DNA of 64,000 nt from Xiheimicrobium sp052034585 (lineage in GTDB: Bacteria > Myxococcota > Myxococcia > Myxococcales > Myxococcaceae), in assembly GCA_052034585.1 (NCBI GenBank), contig JBPOIJ010000137.1, positions 1 to 64,000 of the forward strand, written 5' to 3'. The translations under genes and the position numbers were made by a program. The notes beneath the pieces are model-generated. The model did not search any database. It was not told where the DNA came from and was given only the letters and a program-made list of their open reading frames with translations. Positions 35,147-43,326 of this stretch are shown here, piece by piece. The first letter of the stretch is position 1, and the number at the start of each line of letters is the position of its first letter.

Positions 35147-36558
35147 CGACCGAGAATCCGTTGGGGAGCCGGTTCAAGTCCCGCCACGCCGCGCGCGTTC
35201 ACTTCGTCGGCATCGGCGGCATCGGCATGTCGGGCATCGCCGAGGTGCTGCTGAACCTGGGCTACCAGGTGTCGGGCAGCGATCTGAAGGAGTCGGACGT
35301 CACCAAGCGGCTCGTCACCCTCGGCGCGCGCATCGGCTACGGCCACCGCGAGGAGAACCTGCAGCACTGCGACGCAGTCGTGATCTCCTCGGCGGTGAAG
35401 AAGGACAACCCCGAAGTCGTCGCGGCGCGTCGCCGGAAGATCCCCGTCATTCCCCGCGCCGAGATGCTCGCCGAGCTCATGCGGCTCAAGTACTCGGTCG
35501 CGATCGCCGGCTCCCACGGCAAGACGACGACCACCTCGATGGTCGCCACCGTGCTCAACGCCGCTGGCCTCGATCCCACCGCGGTCGTCGGCGGCAAGGT
35601 GAACGTGCTCGGCTCGAACGCCAAGCTCGGCAAGAGCGATCTGATGGTGGTCGAGGCCGACGAGTCCGACGGCAGCTTCCTCAAGCTCCACCCGTCGATC
35701 GCGGTCGTCACCAACATCGATCCCGAGCACATGGATCACTACCAGACGCTCGACGCGCTCAAGCACGCGTTCGTCGAGTTCTGCAACCGGGTGCCGTTCT
35801 ACGGCCTCTCGGTGCTCTGCCTCGATCACCCCAACGTGCAGGCGCTCCTGCCCCAGCTCGAGAAGCGCTACGTCACCTACGGCTCGAGTCACGCTGCCGA
35901 CTACCGGCTCGAAGGCATCACCCTCGATGGCTTCTCCACGCGGTTCCACGCGTACCGGCGCGATCACGACCTCGGTGAGTTCTCGGTGCGCATGGTGGGC
36001 GCGCACAACGCGATGAACGCGCTCGCGGTGATCGCGGTCGCCGAGGAACTCGACATTCCCCACGACGTCGTCCGTCAGGCGCTCGCCGACTTCGGAGGCG
36101 TGCAGCGGCGGTTCACCGTTCGCGGCGAAGCCAAGGGCATCACCGTGGTCGACGACTACGGCCACCACCCCGCCGAGGTGAAAGCGACGCTCGCCGGAGC
36201 TCGCCGTGCCTTCGGGCGCCGCCTCGTGGTCGCCTTCCAGCCGCACCGCTACACGCGCACCCACGATCTCTTCGAGGAGTTCTGCAGCGCCTTCAACGAC
36301 GCCGACCTCGTGTTCCTCACCTCGGTCTACGCCGCCGGCGAAGAGCCGATCGCCGGAGCGACGAGCGATCGCCTGGTGGAGGCGATTCGGTCTCACGGCC
36401 ACCCCGACATCACCTTCGTCGAGAAGCGCGCCGATCTCGTCAGCGCGCTGAAGCCACGGCTCCAGAGCGGAGACATCGTGCTCACCCTCGGCGCGGGCGA
36501 CATCACCAACACCGGCCCCGAGCTCCTCTCGGCCCTGAACGCGGAAGAGGGCAGGTGA
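35143..36558 (+). CDS. murC: UDP-MurNAc:L-alanine ligase MurC
   Basis: 471 aa. N-terminal nucleotide domain HFVGIGGIGMSGIAEVLLNL, ATP loop AIAGSHGKTTTTSM, EADESDGSFL, NIDPEHMDHY, GVQRRFTVRG and DDYGHHPAEVKATL are diagnostic. It adds L-Ala, the first amino acid of the stem peptide. It overlaps murG by 4 bp (ATGA) and murB by 4 bp (GTGA). Confidence 0.97.
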   Translation: MTTENPLGSRFKSRHAARVHFVGIGGIGMSGIAEVLLNLGYQVSGSDLKESDVTKRLVTLGARIGYGHREENLQHCDAVVISSAVKKDNPEVVAARRRKIPVIPRAEMLAELMRLKYSVAIAGSHGKTTTTSMVATVLNAAGLDPTAVVGGKVNVLGSNAKLGKSDLMVVEADESDGSFLKLHPSIAVVTNIDPEHMDHYQTLDALKHAFVEFCNRVPFYGLSVLCLDHPNVQALLPQLEKRYVTYGSSHAADYRLEGITLDGFSTRFHAYRRDHDLGEFSVRMVGAHNAMNALAVIAVAEELDIPHDVVRQALADFGGVQRRFTVRGEAKGITVVDDYGHHPAEVKATLAGARRAFGRRLVVAFQPHRYTRTHDLFEEFCSAFNDADLVFLTSVYAAGEEPIAGATSDRLVEAIRSHGHPDITFVEKRADLVSALKPRLQSGDIVLTLGAGDITNTGPELLSALNAEEGR

Positions 36559-37490
36559 GCGCCGTGGCCGTCATCTCTCCCAAGAGCCTGGCTGGGTGGC
36601 TCGAGGCGACGGCCCCGGGAGACGTGAAGCGGGACGTGTCGCTCGCACCCTGGTGCACCGTTCGCGCGGGAGGCTCGGCCGATCTGCTCGTTCGCCCCTC
36701 GACGCCCGAGGTGTTGGTGAAGGTCCTCGAGCTCGCGCGGAGTGAAGGCTCGCCGGTGTCGATCCTCGGGCTCGGCGCGAACACGCTCGTCGGCGATCTC
36801 GGTGTGCGCGGCGTCACCTTGAAGCTGCCCGCCTCCACCTTCCAGGAAGAGGTCGTGCTCGACGAAGGCGGCGGCACGCTGGTGCTGAGCGCCGGCGCGT
36901 CGATCGCGAGGCTCGTCACCCTGATGAAGCAGCACCGGCTCGTCGGCGCGGAGTTCCTCGCGGGCGTTCCCGGCACCATCGGCGGCGCGGTGACGATGAA
37001 CGCCGGCACCAAGAACGGCGAGTGCATGTCTCGGGTGATTGCCGTCGAGCTCGCCACGCCCGAGGGCCTCTCCTGGGTGACCCCGCCGACGTTTCGCTAC
37101 CGTCACACCGACGTGCCGAAAGGCGCCGTCATCACCCGCGCCAGGTTCCGTCTGCCCACTGGTGACGTCACCAAGAGCCAGGAGTCGATGGACGCCGATC
37201 TCGGCTACCGCAAGCGCACCCAGCCACTCTCGCTCCCCAACTTCGGCAGCGTCTTCACCAATCCTCCCGGGCATCACGCCGGCGCGCTCATCGAGAAAGT
37301 TCAGCTCAAGGGCCACACGATCGGCGGCGCCCAGATCTCGACCCTCCACGCGAACTGGATCGTCAACCTCGGCTCGGCCACCGCGAAGGACATCACCTCC
37401 CTCATGGCGCTCGCCCAGGAGCGGGTGAAGAGCGCCCTCGGCGTCGAGCTGTCACCCGAGGTCAAGCGGATTGGGGAGTTCCTTCCGTGA
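36555..37490 (+). CDS. murB: UDP-MurNAc dehydrogenase (EnolpyruvylGlcNAc reductase) MurB
   Basis: 311 aa flavoprotein. FAD domain with TVRAGGSADLLVRP and ILGLGANTLVGDLGVRGV, then EFLAGVPGTIGGAVTMNAGT and PNFGSVFTNPPGHHAGALIE, with the Ser/Glu of the reductase active site (NFGSVF, and the late HANWIVNLG). Reduces UDP-GlcNAc-enolpyruvate with NADPH. The GTG start overlaps murC. It is followed by an unusual 89-bp gap before ftsQ if ftsQ begins at 37580. Confidence 0.95.
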   Translation: MSAVAVISPKSLAGWLEATAPGDVKRDVSLAPWCTVRAGGSADLLVRPSTPEVLVKVLELARSEGSPVSILGLGANTLVGDLGVRGVTLKLPASTFQEEVVLDEGGGTLVLSAGASIARLVTLMKQHRLVGAEFLAGVPGTIGGAVTMNAGTKNGECMSRVIAVELATPEGLSWVTPPTFRYRHTDVPKGAVITRARFRLPTGDVTKSQESMDADLGYRKRTQPLSLPNFGSVFTNPPGHHAGALIEKVQLKGHTIGGAQISTLHANWIVNLGSATAKDITSLMALAQERVKSALGVELSPEVKRIGEFLP

Positions 37491-37519
37491 TCGCCTCGAC
37501 GCAAGTCAGCGACGCTCCC

Positions 37520-37561
37520 ACCCGCTACAGCCACATCGCTGTGGCCAGAAATTTGCGGGGT
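37520..37561 (+). promoter_or_regulatory. Sigma54-type promoter-like element upstream of ftsQ
   Basis: TGGC at 37542-37545 and TTGC at 37553-37556 have exactly the spacing of a sigma54 -24/-12 promoter (TGGC-N7-TTGC). Upstream is CCGCTACAGC (37522-37531), and GCCACA/TGTGGC (37530-37535 and 37540-37545) form an inverted repeat. The same arrangement occurs upstream of ftsZ. A transcript would start near 37568, just before the ATG at 37580. The element could instead act as a transcribed hairpin, with imperfect outer stem ACCCGC/GCGGGGT. Confidence 0.5.
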
Positions 37562-37579
37562 CGCGGAACCGGCCTGACG

Positions 37580-38443
37580 ATGAAGGGGTCGATGTTCCGC
37601 CCACGCCGCAACCGCCGAAAGGTCGATCTCGCGAAGAAGACTGGCGAGATGAAGGCGACCGTCACGCACCATGCTCCCTCGGTGCTGAAGGCGCTCGGCG
37701 TCACCGCGTTCACCGTCGGCCTCGCGTTCGCCGGCTGGAAAGGGTGGGGCTGGGCGAAGACGACCGATCGGTTCGCGCTCCGAGCCGTGCGGGTGATCGG
37801 CAACACCCGGGTGACGGACGCGCAGATCGCGAAGCTCGGCGGGCTCGTGATGGGCCAGAACCTCTTCGCGCTCGAGCTGGGCGGCGTGGAGCGCTCGCTC
37901 GCAACGCACCCGTGGATCAAGTCGGTGTCCGTCCGCCGCAGCGTGCCCGACGAGCTCACCGTGCAGATCGTCGAGAACGTGCCGGTCGCCCTCATCGCTC
38001 TCGGCGATCTCTACCTCGTCGATCTCGATGGCGAGCCGTTCAAGCGCGCCCAGCCCAGCGAGGTGATGGATCTGCCGCTCATCACTGGCATCGAGCGCGA
38101 CGCCTTGGTCGCCAAGCGAGACGAGAGTCGGGAGCTCGTCAAACACGCCCTCGCCGCGCTCGCCGCCTACGCCAAGTCGCCGGTCGCGAAGGGGCACCCG
38201 ATCTCCGAGGTGAACGTGTCGGACTTCGGACTCACGCTCGTCACCACCACCGGCCAGGAGATCGTCCTGGGCACCGCCGACGTCGAGCCCGCGCTCGCCC
38301 GGCTCGATCGCATTCGCAAGGAACTCTCGGCGCGGAAGCTGACCGCCGAGGTCATTCGTCTCGACAACCGCACTCGGCCCAACTGGGTCGCAGTGCAGAC
38401 GGCGCAGTCGAAGGCGCCGGAGAAATCAGTCCGGGTTCCCTGA
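37580..38443 (+). CDS. ftsQ: Cell division protein FtsQ
   Basis: 287 aa from ATG 37580 (or ATG 37592). Basic cytoplasmic N-terminus (MFRPRRNRRKVDLAKK), one membrane helix (VLKALGVTAFTVGLAFAGW), a POTRA domain (FALRAVRVIGNTRVTDAQI to PWIKSVSVRRSVPDELTVQI) and the beta domain with LYLVDLDGEPFK. FtsQ links FtsL/FtsB to the divisome. The frame stays open to a GTG at 37487 overlapping murB, but the extra 31 residues look unlike FtsQ and cover a promoter-like element, so the shorter form is preferred. Confidence 0.9.
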   Translation: MKGSMFRPRRNRRKVDLAKKTGEMKATVTHHAPSVLKALGVTAFTVGLAFAGWKGWGWAKTTDRFALRAVRVIGNTRVTDAQIAKLGGLVMGQNLFALELGGVERSLATHPWIKSVSVRRSVPDELTVQIVENVPVALIALGDLYLVDLDGEPFKRAQPSEVMDLPLITGIERDALVAKRDESRELVKHALAALAAYAKSPVAKGHPISEVNVSDFGLTLVTTTGQEIVLGTADVEPALARLDRIRKELSARKLTAEVIRLDNRTRPNWVAVQTAQSKAPEKSVRVP

Positions 38444-38507
38444 GAGGGGCGCTTCGGATCGCAGCACGCACGCTCACCTCGAGAGAGGGAGCAGGGGAGA
38501 AGGGCAC

Positions 38508-39743
38508 ATGGCCAAGCAGCGTGGAGGAGAGATCATCGTCGGCCTCGACATCGGCACGACCAAGATCTGCGCCATCGTCGGAGAGCTGACCGACGAGGGC
38601 ATCGACATCATCGGCATCGGCACCAACCCCTCGCGCGGCCTGCGCAAGGGCGTCGTCGTCAACATCGAATCCACCGTGCAGTCGATCCAACGGGCGATCG
38701 ACGAAGCCGAGGCGATGGCTGGCACCGAGATCACCCACGTCTACACGGGCATCGCCGGCGGCCACATCAAGAGCTTCGGCGGCCGTGGCGTGGTGGCCCT
38801 CAAGGATCGCGAAGTGCGCGACGCCGACATCGCGCGCGTCATCGAGCAGGCGAAGACGGTGAACATCCCCGTCGATCGCGAAGTGATCCACGTGCTGCCC
38901 CAGGAGTTCATCGTCGACGAGCAGAGCGGCATCAAGGAACCGCTCGGCATGACCGGCGCCCGCCTCGAGGCCCGCGTGCACATCGTCACCGGCGCCGTCA
39001 CCAGCGCGCAGAACATCGTCAAGTGCGCCAACCGGGCCGGCTTGAACGTCGCCGACATCGTGCTCCAGCCGCTCGCCTCGAGCGAAGCGGTGCTGACCGA
39101 GGAAGAGAAGGAGCTCGGCGTCTGCCTCGTCGACATCGGCGGCGGCACCACCGACATCGCCATCTTCCAGAACGGCTCGATCGTTCACACCGCCGTCATC
39201 GCGCTCGGTGGCAACAACCTCACCAACGACATCGCGATGGGCCTGCGCACGCCGATGGAGCAGGCCGAGCGCATCAAGCAGAAGCACGGCTGCTCGCTCA
39301 CCTCGATGGTCGACAAGCAGGAGATGATCGAGGTGCCGTCGGTCGGTGGCCGCGAGCCGCGCGCGATGGGCCGGCAGATCCTCTCCGAGATCCTCGAGCC
39401 GCGCGTCGAAGAGATCTTCCAGCTGGTGCACCACGAGATCGAGCGGAACGGCTTCTCCGAGCTGCTCGCCTCGGGCGTCGTCATCACCGGCGGCTCGACG
39501 CTGCTCCCCGGCATGCCGGAACTCGCCGAGGAGATCATGGGCGTTCCCGTTCGTCGGGGCGTTCCGCGCGGCATCGGCGGCCTGGTCGACGTGGTGAAGA
39601 GCCCCGTCTACGCGACCGGCGTCGGCCTCGTCGTCTACGGCGCGAAGAACTTGGACCGGCGCATGTTCCGCATTCGCGAGAGCGAGAACGTGTTCAAGAA
39701 GGTCAAGCGCCGCATGGGCGAGTGGCTGCAAGAGGTCTTCTGA
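38508..39743 (+). CDS. ftsA: Cell division protein FtsA
   Basis: 411 aa actin-like ATPase. VGLDIGTTKICAIVGEL (phosphate 1), the 1C subdomain region about 85-165, LVDIGGGTTDIAIF (phosphate 2), and VVITGGSTLLPGMPELAEEI (adenosine motif). The C-terminal RRMGEWLQEVF is the amphipathic membrane-binding helix. It tethers FtsZ to the membrane. GGGGAGAAGGG precedes the ATG. A GCCGG/CCGGC hairpin (39751-39766) follows the stop, without a T-run. Confidence 0.96.
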   Translation: MAKQRGGEIIVGLDIGTTKICAIVGELTDEGIDIIGIGTNPSRGLRKGVVVNIESTVQSIQRAIDEAEAMAGTEITHVYTGIAGGHIKSFGGRGVVALKDREVRDADIARVIEQAKTVNIPVDREVIHVLPQEFIVDEQSGIKEPLGMTGARLEARVHIVTGAVTSAQNIVKCANRAGLNVADIVLQPLASSEAVLTEEEKELGVCLVDIGGGTTDIAIFQNGSIVHTAVIALGGNNLTNDIAMGLRTPMEQAERIKQKHGCSLTSMVDKQEMIEVPSVGGREPRAMGRQILSEILEPRVEEIFQLVHHEIERNGFSELLASGVVITGGSTLLPGMPELAEEIMGVPVRRGVPRGIGGLVDVVKSPVYATGVGLVVYGAKNLDRRMFRIRESENVFKKVKRRMGEWLQEVF

Positions 39744-39775
39744 CCCTCGGGCCGGTTCGCGCCGGCGCCACCTAC

Positions 39776-39812
39776 ACCCCGCTACAGCAACGTGGCTGAA
39801 AACTTGCGGGGT
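39776..39812 (+). promoter_or_regulatory. Sigma54-type promoter-like element upstream of ftsZ
   Basis: TGGC at 39793-39796 and TTGC at 39804-39807, with exact sigma54 -24/-12 spacing (TGGC-N7-TTGC), inside the 128-bp ftsA-ftsZ gap. CCGCTACAGC lies at 39779-39788. A perfect 7-bp inverted repeat (ACCCCGC 39776-39782, GCGGGGT 39806-39812) encloses an inner stem CAGC/GCTG. The same design lies upstream of ftsQ. A start near 39819 would leave a leader of about 53 nt to the ftsZ ATG. Confidence 0.5.
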
Positions 39813-39871
39813 CCGACAGCCGGGCAAGAGTCATCGAGGCCCGGAACCTTCCAACTGATTTCGAGGAATCC

Positions 39872-41140
39872 ATGAACGAGTTCGAGCAGAGCAAGCAGGC
39901 AGCGAAGATCCGGGTGGTGGGCGTCGGCGGAGCGGGCAGCAACGCGGTGAACACCATGATCCAGTCCGGCCTCGAGCGGGTCGACTTCATCGCGCTGAAC
40001 ACCGACGTGCAGGCGCTCGCCAACAACAAGGCCCCGACCCGGCTGCAGATCGGCAAGGAACTGACCCGTGGTCTCGGCGCTGGCGCGAACCCGGAGATGG
40101 GCCGGCAAGCCGCGACCGAGTCGAAGGACGATATCGCCCGCCTGCTCGAAGGCGCTGACATGGTCTTCGTCACCGCCGGCATGGGCGGCGGCACTGGCAC
40201 TGGCGCGGCTCCGGTCATCGCGGACATCGCGCGCGAACTCGGCGCCCTCACCGTCGGCGTCGTCACCAAGCCGTTCCTCTTCGAAGGCAACCGGCGTCGC
40301 AAGGCGGCGGAGCAGGGGCTCCAGGAACTCAAGGCCGCGGTCGACACCCTCATCACCATTCCCAACCAGCGGCTCCTCACGCTCCAGACCGAGCCGCTGC
40401 CGTTGCTCGAGTCGTTCCGGAAGGCCGACGAGGTGCTGCTGCACGCCGTGCAGGGCATCTCCGATCTCATCCAGTACCACGGGTACATCAACGTCGACTT
40501 CGCCGATGTGAAGACGATCATGAGCGAGCAGGGCCTCGCGCTGATGGGCACCGGCCGCGCGTCGGGTGAGAAGCGGGCGCTGCGCGCGATGGAGCAGGCG
40601 ATCGCCTCTCCGCTCCTCGAGGACGTGACGATCGACGGCGCACGGGGCCTCCTGATCAACATCACCGCTGGCCGCGACATCACCTTGCAGGAGATCCACG
40701 AGGCGATCTCGATCGCGCAGGAGGCTGCGGATTCCGAGGCGAACATCATCTTCGGCTCGCTCGTCGACGAGAACGTGAAGGACGAAGTGAAGATCACCGT
40801 CATCGCGACGGGCTTCGTGGGGCGCGACGCCAAGCAGACGCGGCCCGCCGTCCAGACGACCCTGATTCAGCCGCGCACGATGTCGGGGTCGATGCCTGCC
40901 GTCATGGCGCCGGTCACGGTCTCCGCCCAGGCGCCCTCGGTCGCGCAGCCGCGTCCGGTCGAAGAGGTCGCCACCCTCGTGCCCGGCCGATCGGGCGCTC
41001 GCCAGCTCAACGCCCCCGAGCGTCCGTCGCCGCGCATCGTGACTCGTGAGTCGGCCTCGTTGCCGCTCGACGAGGATCAGTACGACATTCCGACGTTCCT
41101 CCGTCGCCAGGGCAACGGGCACTCGAACGACCCGGTCTGA
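39872..41140 (+). CDS. ftsZ: Cell division GTPase FtsZ
   Basis: 422 aa tubulin homologue. Nucleotide motifs VGVGGAGSNAVNTMI (16-30), the tubulin signature GGGTGTG (105-111), and a T7-loop region in the expected place. A variable Pro/Val-rich linker of about 80 residues leads to the conserved C-terminal peptide DEDQYDIPTFLRRQ, which binds FtsA. Forms the Z ring. The ATG follows GAGGAA. Own promoter is likely because the gap to ftsA is the largest in the cluster. Confidence 0.98.
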   Translation: MNEFEQSKQAAKIRVVGVGGAGSNAVNTMIQSGLERVDFIALNTDVQALANNKAPTRLQIGKELTRGLGAGANPEMGRQAATESKDDIARLLEGADMVFVTAGMGGGTGTGAAPVIADIARELGALTVGVVTKPFLFEGNRRRKAAEQGLQELKAAVDTLITIPNQRLLTLQTEPLPLLESFRKADEVLLHAVQGISDLIQYHGYINVDFADVKTIMSEQGLALMGTGRASGEKRALRAMEQAIASPLLEDVTIDGARGLLINITAGRDITLQEIHEAISIAQEAADSEANIIFGSLVDENVKDEVKITVIATGFVGRDAKQTRPAVQTTLIQPRTMSGSMPAVMAPVTVSAQAPSVAQPRPVEEVATLVPGRSGARQLNAPERPSPRIVTRESASLPLDEDQYDIPTFLRRQGNGHSNDPV

Positions 41141-41196
41141 TCGGCGCCGCGTGATGGATCGGTCAGGCCTGGGTCTTTTCCTCGTCCGGCCGGGCC

Positions 41197-41697
41197 ATGT
41201 CGTCTCGTTCCCAGAACAAGCTCGTCGCCGATCTTCGTTGCGGCGTGCACCGTGACGAGGACGGCGATCGCCTGCTCCTCTCGCTTCGCCGAAAGCCGGT
41301 TGCGGAGTGGTCGTCGCGCGACGCGCTCGACTACGCGGGCCTGGTCTGCCAACGCGATGAGCGCTTCGAGTTCGTCGTTCCGCTCCTCCTCCAGGCGGAC
41401 TCGCGCGAAGCCGATTGGTTCATCGTCGAGAAGGCGCTCCGCGTCGTGAAGGTCGCGGTTCAGGTCGAGGCGCAGCTCGCGCGCCGGTGGAAGAACCTCC
41501 TCTGGTCGGCGAACCCGGGCCCGATCGTTCACGAACTCGAGCTCAGCCGGCTGCTGATCGGCACCGTCGAGCCTCGCTTCGACGAGTGGGTCCGGTATGG
41601 CCCTTCCTTCGAGCCTTACGCAGTCGCGACCTTCGGGCCGTTCTTCGATCGCGAACTCGCTCGAGGCTGGGTGTTCGACCGGTTGAACTCGCGCTGA
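41197..41697 (+). CDS. Conserved hypothetical protein after ftsZ
   Basis: 166 aa, soluble, no signal peptide. Mixed charged/hydrophobic sequence with Trp-rich C-terminal half (RRWKNLLWSANPGPIVHEL, GPFFDRELARGWVFDRL). The start ATG 41197 is the first after ftsZ on this strand; no familiar motif is seen. It lies 56 bp downstream of ftsZ and may be read with it. Its stop is 1 bp from the convergent lipoprotein gene. Confidence 0.6.
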   Translation: MSSRSQNKLVADLRCGVHRDEDGDRLLLSLRRKPVAEWSSRDALDYAGLVCQRDERFEFVVPLLLQADSREADWFIVEKALRVVKVAVQVEAQLARRWKNLLWSANPGPIVHELELSRLLIGTVEPRFDEWVRYGPSFEPYAVATFGPFFDRELARGWVFDRLNSR

Positions 41698-41698
41698 C

Positions 41699-42598
41699 TC
41701 ACTTCTTCTTCTTCGGGGGCTTCTTCGGCGCCGCGGCCTTCTTCGCGGCGTCGGTCGCCTTCTTCAGATCGGCGTCCGCCTTCTTGAGCGCCTTCTCGCA
41801 GCCAGCGATCACCTGCGCCGGTGTCTGCGGCTTTCCCTTCGTCATCACGAAGGCGATCGCTTGGGTCGTCTTGTCGGCGTCGAACGCCTTGCCTTCCCGC
41901 GCACACGCCGACAGCTCGGTCCGTGCCTCGCTGAGCACCCTCGCGCGCGCGGCCGGGTCCTTCTCCTTCACCGCGACCTTCTGGAGCTCGAGGCCCTTGC
42001 TCGAGGACGCGACTGGCCCGTCGAGGAAGGCGAGGCCACGCCGGCACTTGGGAACCAGCTCGAGCGCCTTGTCCGATTTCGCCTTCTCGCCGCGCGCCCA
42101 CGCCGCGAAGTCGGAGTCCTTCGCGAACACGTCCTGTGAGGAGTCGATCGCCGACTTGAGGTCCTTCGCCGCGTTCTCGAGCCGATCGCAGCTCTCCTTC
42201 GTCGGCGCGGCGGGCACGATCTTTCCCATCGCGTGGGTCGTCGCATGCGATCTCGGAACGATCGCGTCGCGCGCCTCGTCGAGCCGCTTCACCAGATCCC
42301 GCTTCTCGCGCTCCGCCTTCACCGCCGGCACCTTCGCTGCGAGCTCCTTGTAGCGGTCGATGTGCATCTGCGCTTCGGGGTAGAGATCGATGTCCTTCTC
42401 GAGGAGGACCTTCCGCGCTTCCTCGAGCGACGCCTCCATCTTGGTGGGCTCGAACGCCTCAGCGAAGCGCTCGGCCTCGTCGAGTGAGGTGCTGGCCCTG
42501 TCGGCGAGCCGTTCGGCGTCCTTCAGCCTCGCCTGCATCGATCGCGGGCCGCAGCTCGCGAGAACGATCAGGGCAACGAGGATCCTGATCGAACGCAC
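41699..42598 (-). CDS. Helical lipoprotein with Lys-rich tail
   Basis: 299 aa from GTG 42598. Lipoprotein signal VRSIRILVALIVLASC, then long charged helices (RLKDAERLADRASTSLDEAE, RYKELAAKVPAVKAEREKRD) that should form a coiled coil, several Cys in the second half, and a strongly basic tail rich in Lys, Ala and Pro. Likely an envelope protein contacting peptidoglycan or nucleic acid through the basic tail, but this is inference. The family was not recognised. Confidence 0.65.
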   Translation of the reverse strand: MRSIRILVALIVLASCGPRSMQARLKDAERLADRASTSLDEAERFAEAFEPTKMEASLEEARKVLLEKDIDLYPEAQMHIDRYKELAAKVPAVKAEREKRDLVKRLDEARDAIVPRSHATTHAMGKIVPAAPTKESCDRLENAAKDLKSAIDSSQDVFAKDSDFAAWARGEKAKSDKALELVPKCRRGLAFLDGPVASSSKGLELQKVAVKEKDPAARARVLSEARTELSACAREGKAFDADKTTQAIAFVMTKGKPQTPAQVIAGCEKALKKADADLKKATDAAKKAAAPKKPPKKKK

Positions 42599-42933
42599 CA
42601 CCAAATACTGTCGACTTTTCGAGGCGTGCTCAAGCCTTGGTCCGGAGAGCACGATGCGCGGTGCCGACGAGGAAGCGCCACCGCGCGACTGTGCTCCGGC
42701 TGCTTACTTGGCGCTGCAGGCCACGGTGCCCGGTAGATTCGATTCATGAATTCTCCCGGTCGCTGCGTCGACGCGCCACACACATCGACAACTCGGCGAA
42801 GGTGATCGACGCGACGACTCGCTGCTCCCGCTCGCTCTCCAGCACCTGCGCCCTGAGCAGCTCGGCGGGTCAGGGAGTCGAAGAAGAGCATGCGGTCGGT
42901 CTTCGCCGCACGGCCGAGAACCCAACCTGCCGA
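42599..42933. other. Intergenic region with no supported gene
   Basis: This 335-bp gap lies between two minus-strand genes. Open frames cross it on both strands, but none has a good start and recognisable product. It contains a palindrome ATTCATGAAT near 42742 and presumably the promoter of the helical lipoprotein gene; an AT-richer patch (CAAATACTGTCGACTTTTCG at 42602-42621) is the best candidate. No RNA gene was recognised. Confidence 0.5.
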
Positions 42934-43326
42934 TCAGTAGAGGAAGTCCGTCGCGTGCCGGTTCCAATTCACCGTGACGACCTGCTCGAGCGCTTGCCCG
43001 GTCGGCGGGAACCCGAAGTCGTCTTGAAACCACACGATGGTGAGCTTCGAGGCGTGGCACGACACATCGCGGGCGATCTTGCTCTCGAACGTGCCGACCG
43101 AACAGATGCGGGGAAGCCAACCAGCCCCGGGAAACTTGGGCTCTGGCCTCTCAGTTGGCCGAACCAGCACCGACGGTGACGGAGCCGACTCGATCGCCGA
43201 ATCGACGATGCGCGCGTTCAGACGGTTGCTGGGCAGACCCTCGAGCAAGTCGGCGTAGACGTCCCACTGCCTGAGCTCCTCGAGCCAGATCGTCCGGCCC
43301 GATGCGAGCGTCAGTTCGCCGGTCAC
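42934..43326 (-). CDS. Conserved hypothetical protein, 130 aa
   Basis: It begins at the GTG overlapping the stop of the upstream gene (GTGA). TIWLEELRQWDVYADLLEGL, RICSVGTFESKIARD, SKLTIVWFQDDFGFP and a C-terminal NRHATDFLY give it a distinctive look that I associate with a family of short bacterial hypotheticals, but I cannot name the family. No signal or membrane segment. The overlap suggests coupled translation with the membrane protein encoded before it. Confidence 0.6.
   Translation of the reverse strand: MTGELTLASGRTIWLEELRQWDVYADLLEGLPSNRLNARIVDSAIESAPSPSVLVRPTERPEPKFPGAGWLPRICSVGTFESKIARDVSCHASKLTIVWFQDDFGFPPTGQALEQVVTVNWNRHATDFLY

Noticed and set aside
37487..37579. Long form of ftsQ from a GTG overlapping murB
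   Set aside because: Kept as an alternative only; the extra residues do not resemble FtsQ and the DNA matches the element upstream of ftsZ.
42637..43179. 180-codon plus-strand frame in the gap after the helical lipoprotein
   Set aside because: Overlaps the minus-strand gene at 42934-43326 and has no recognisable protein features.
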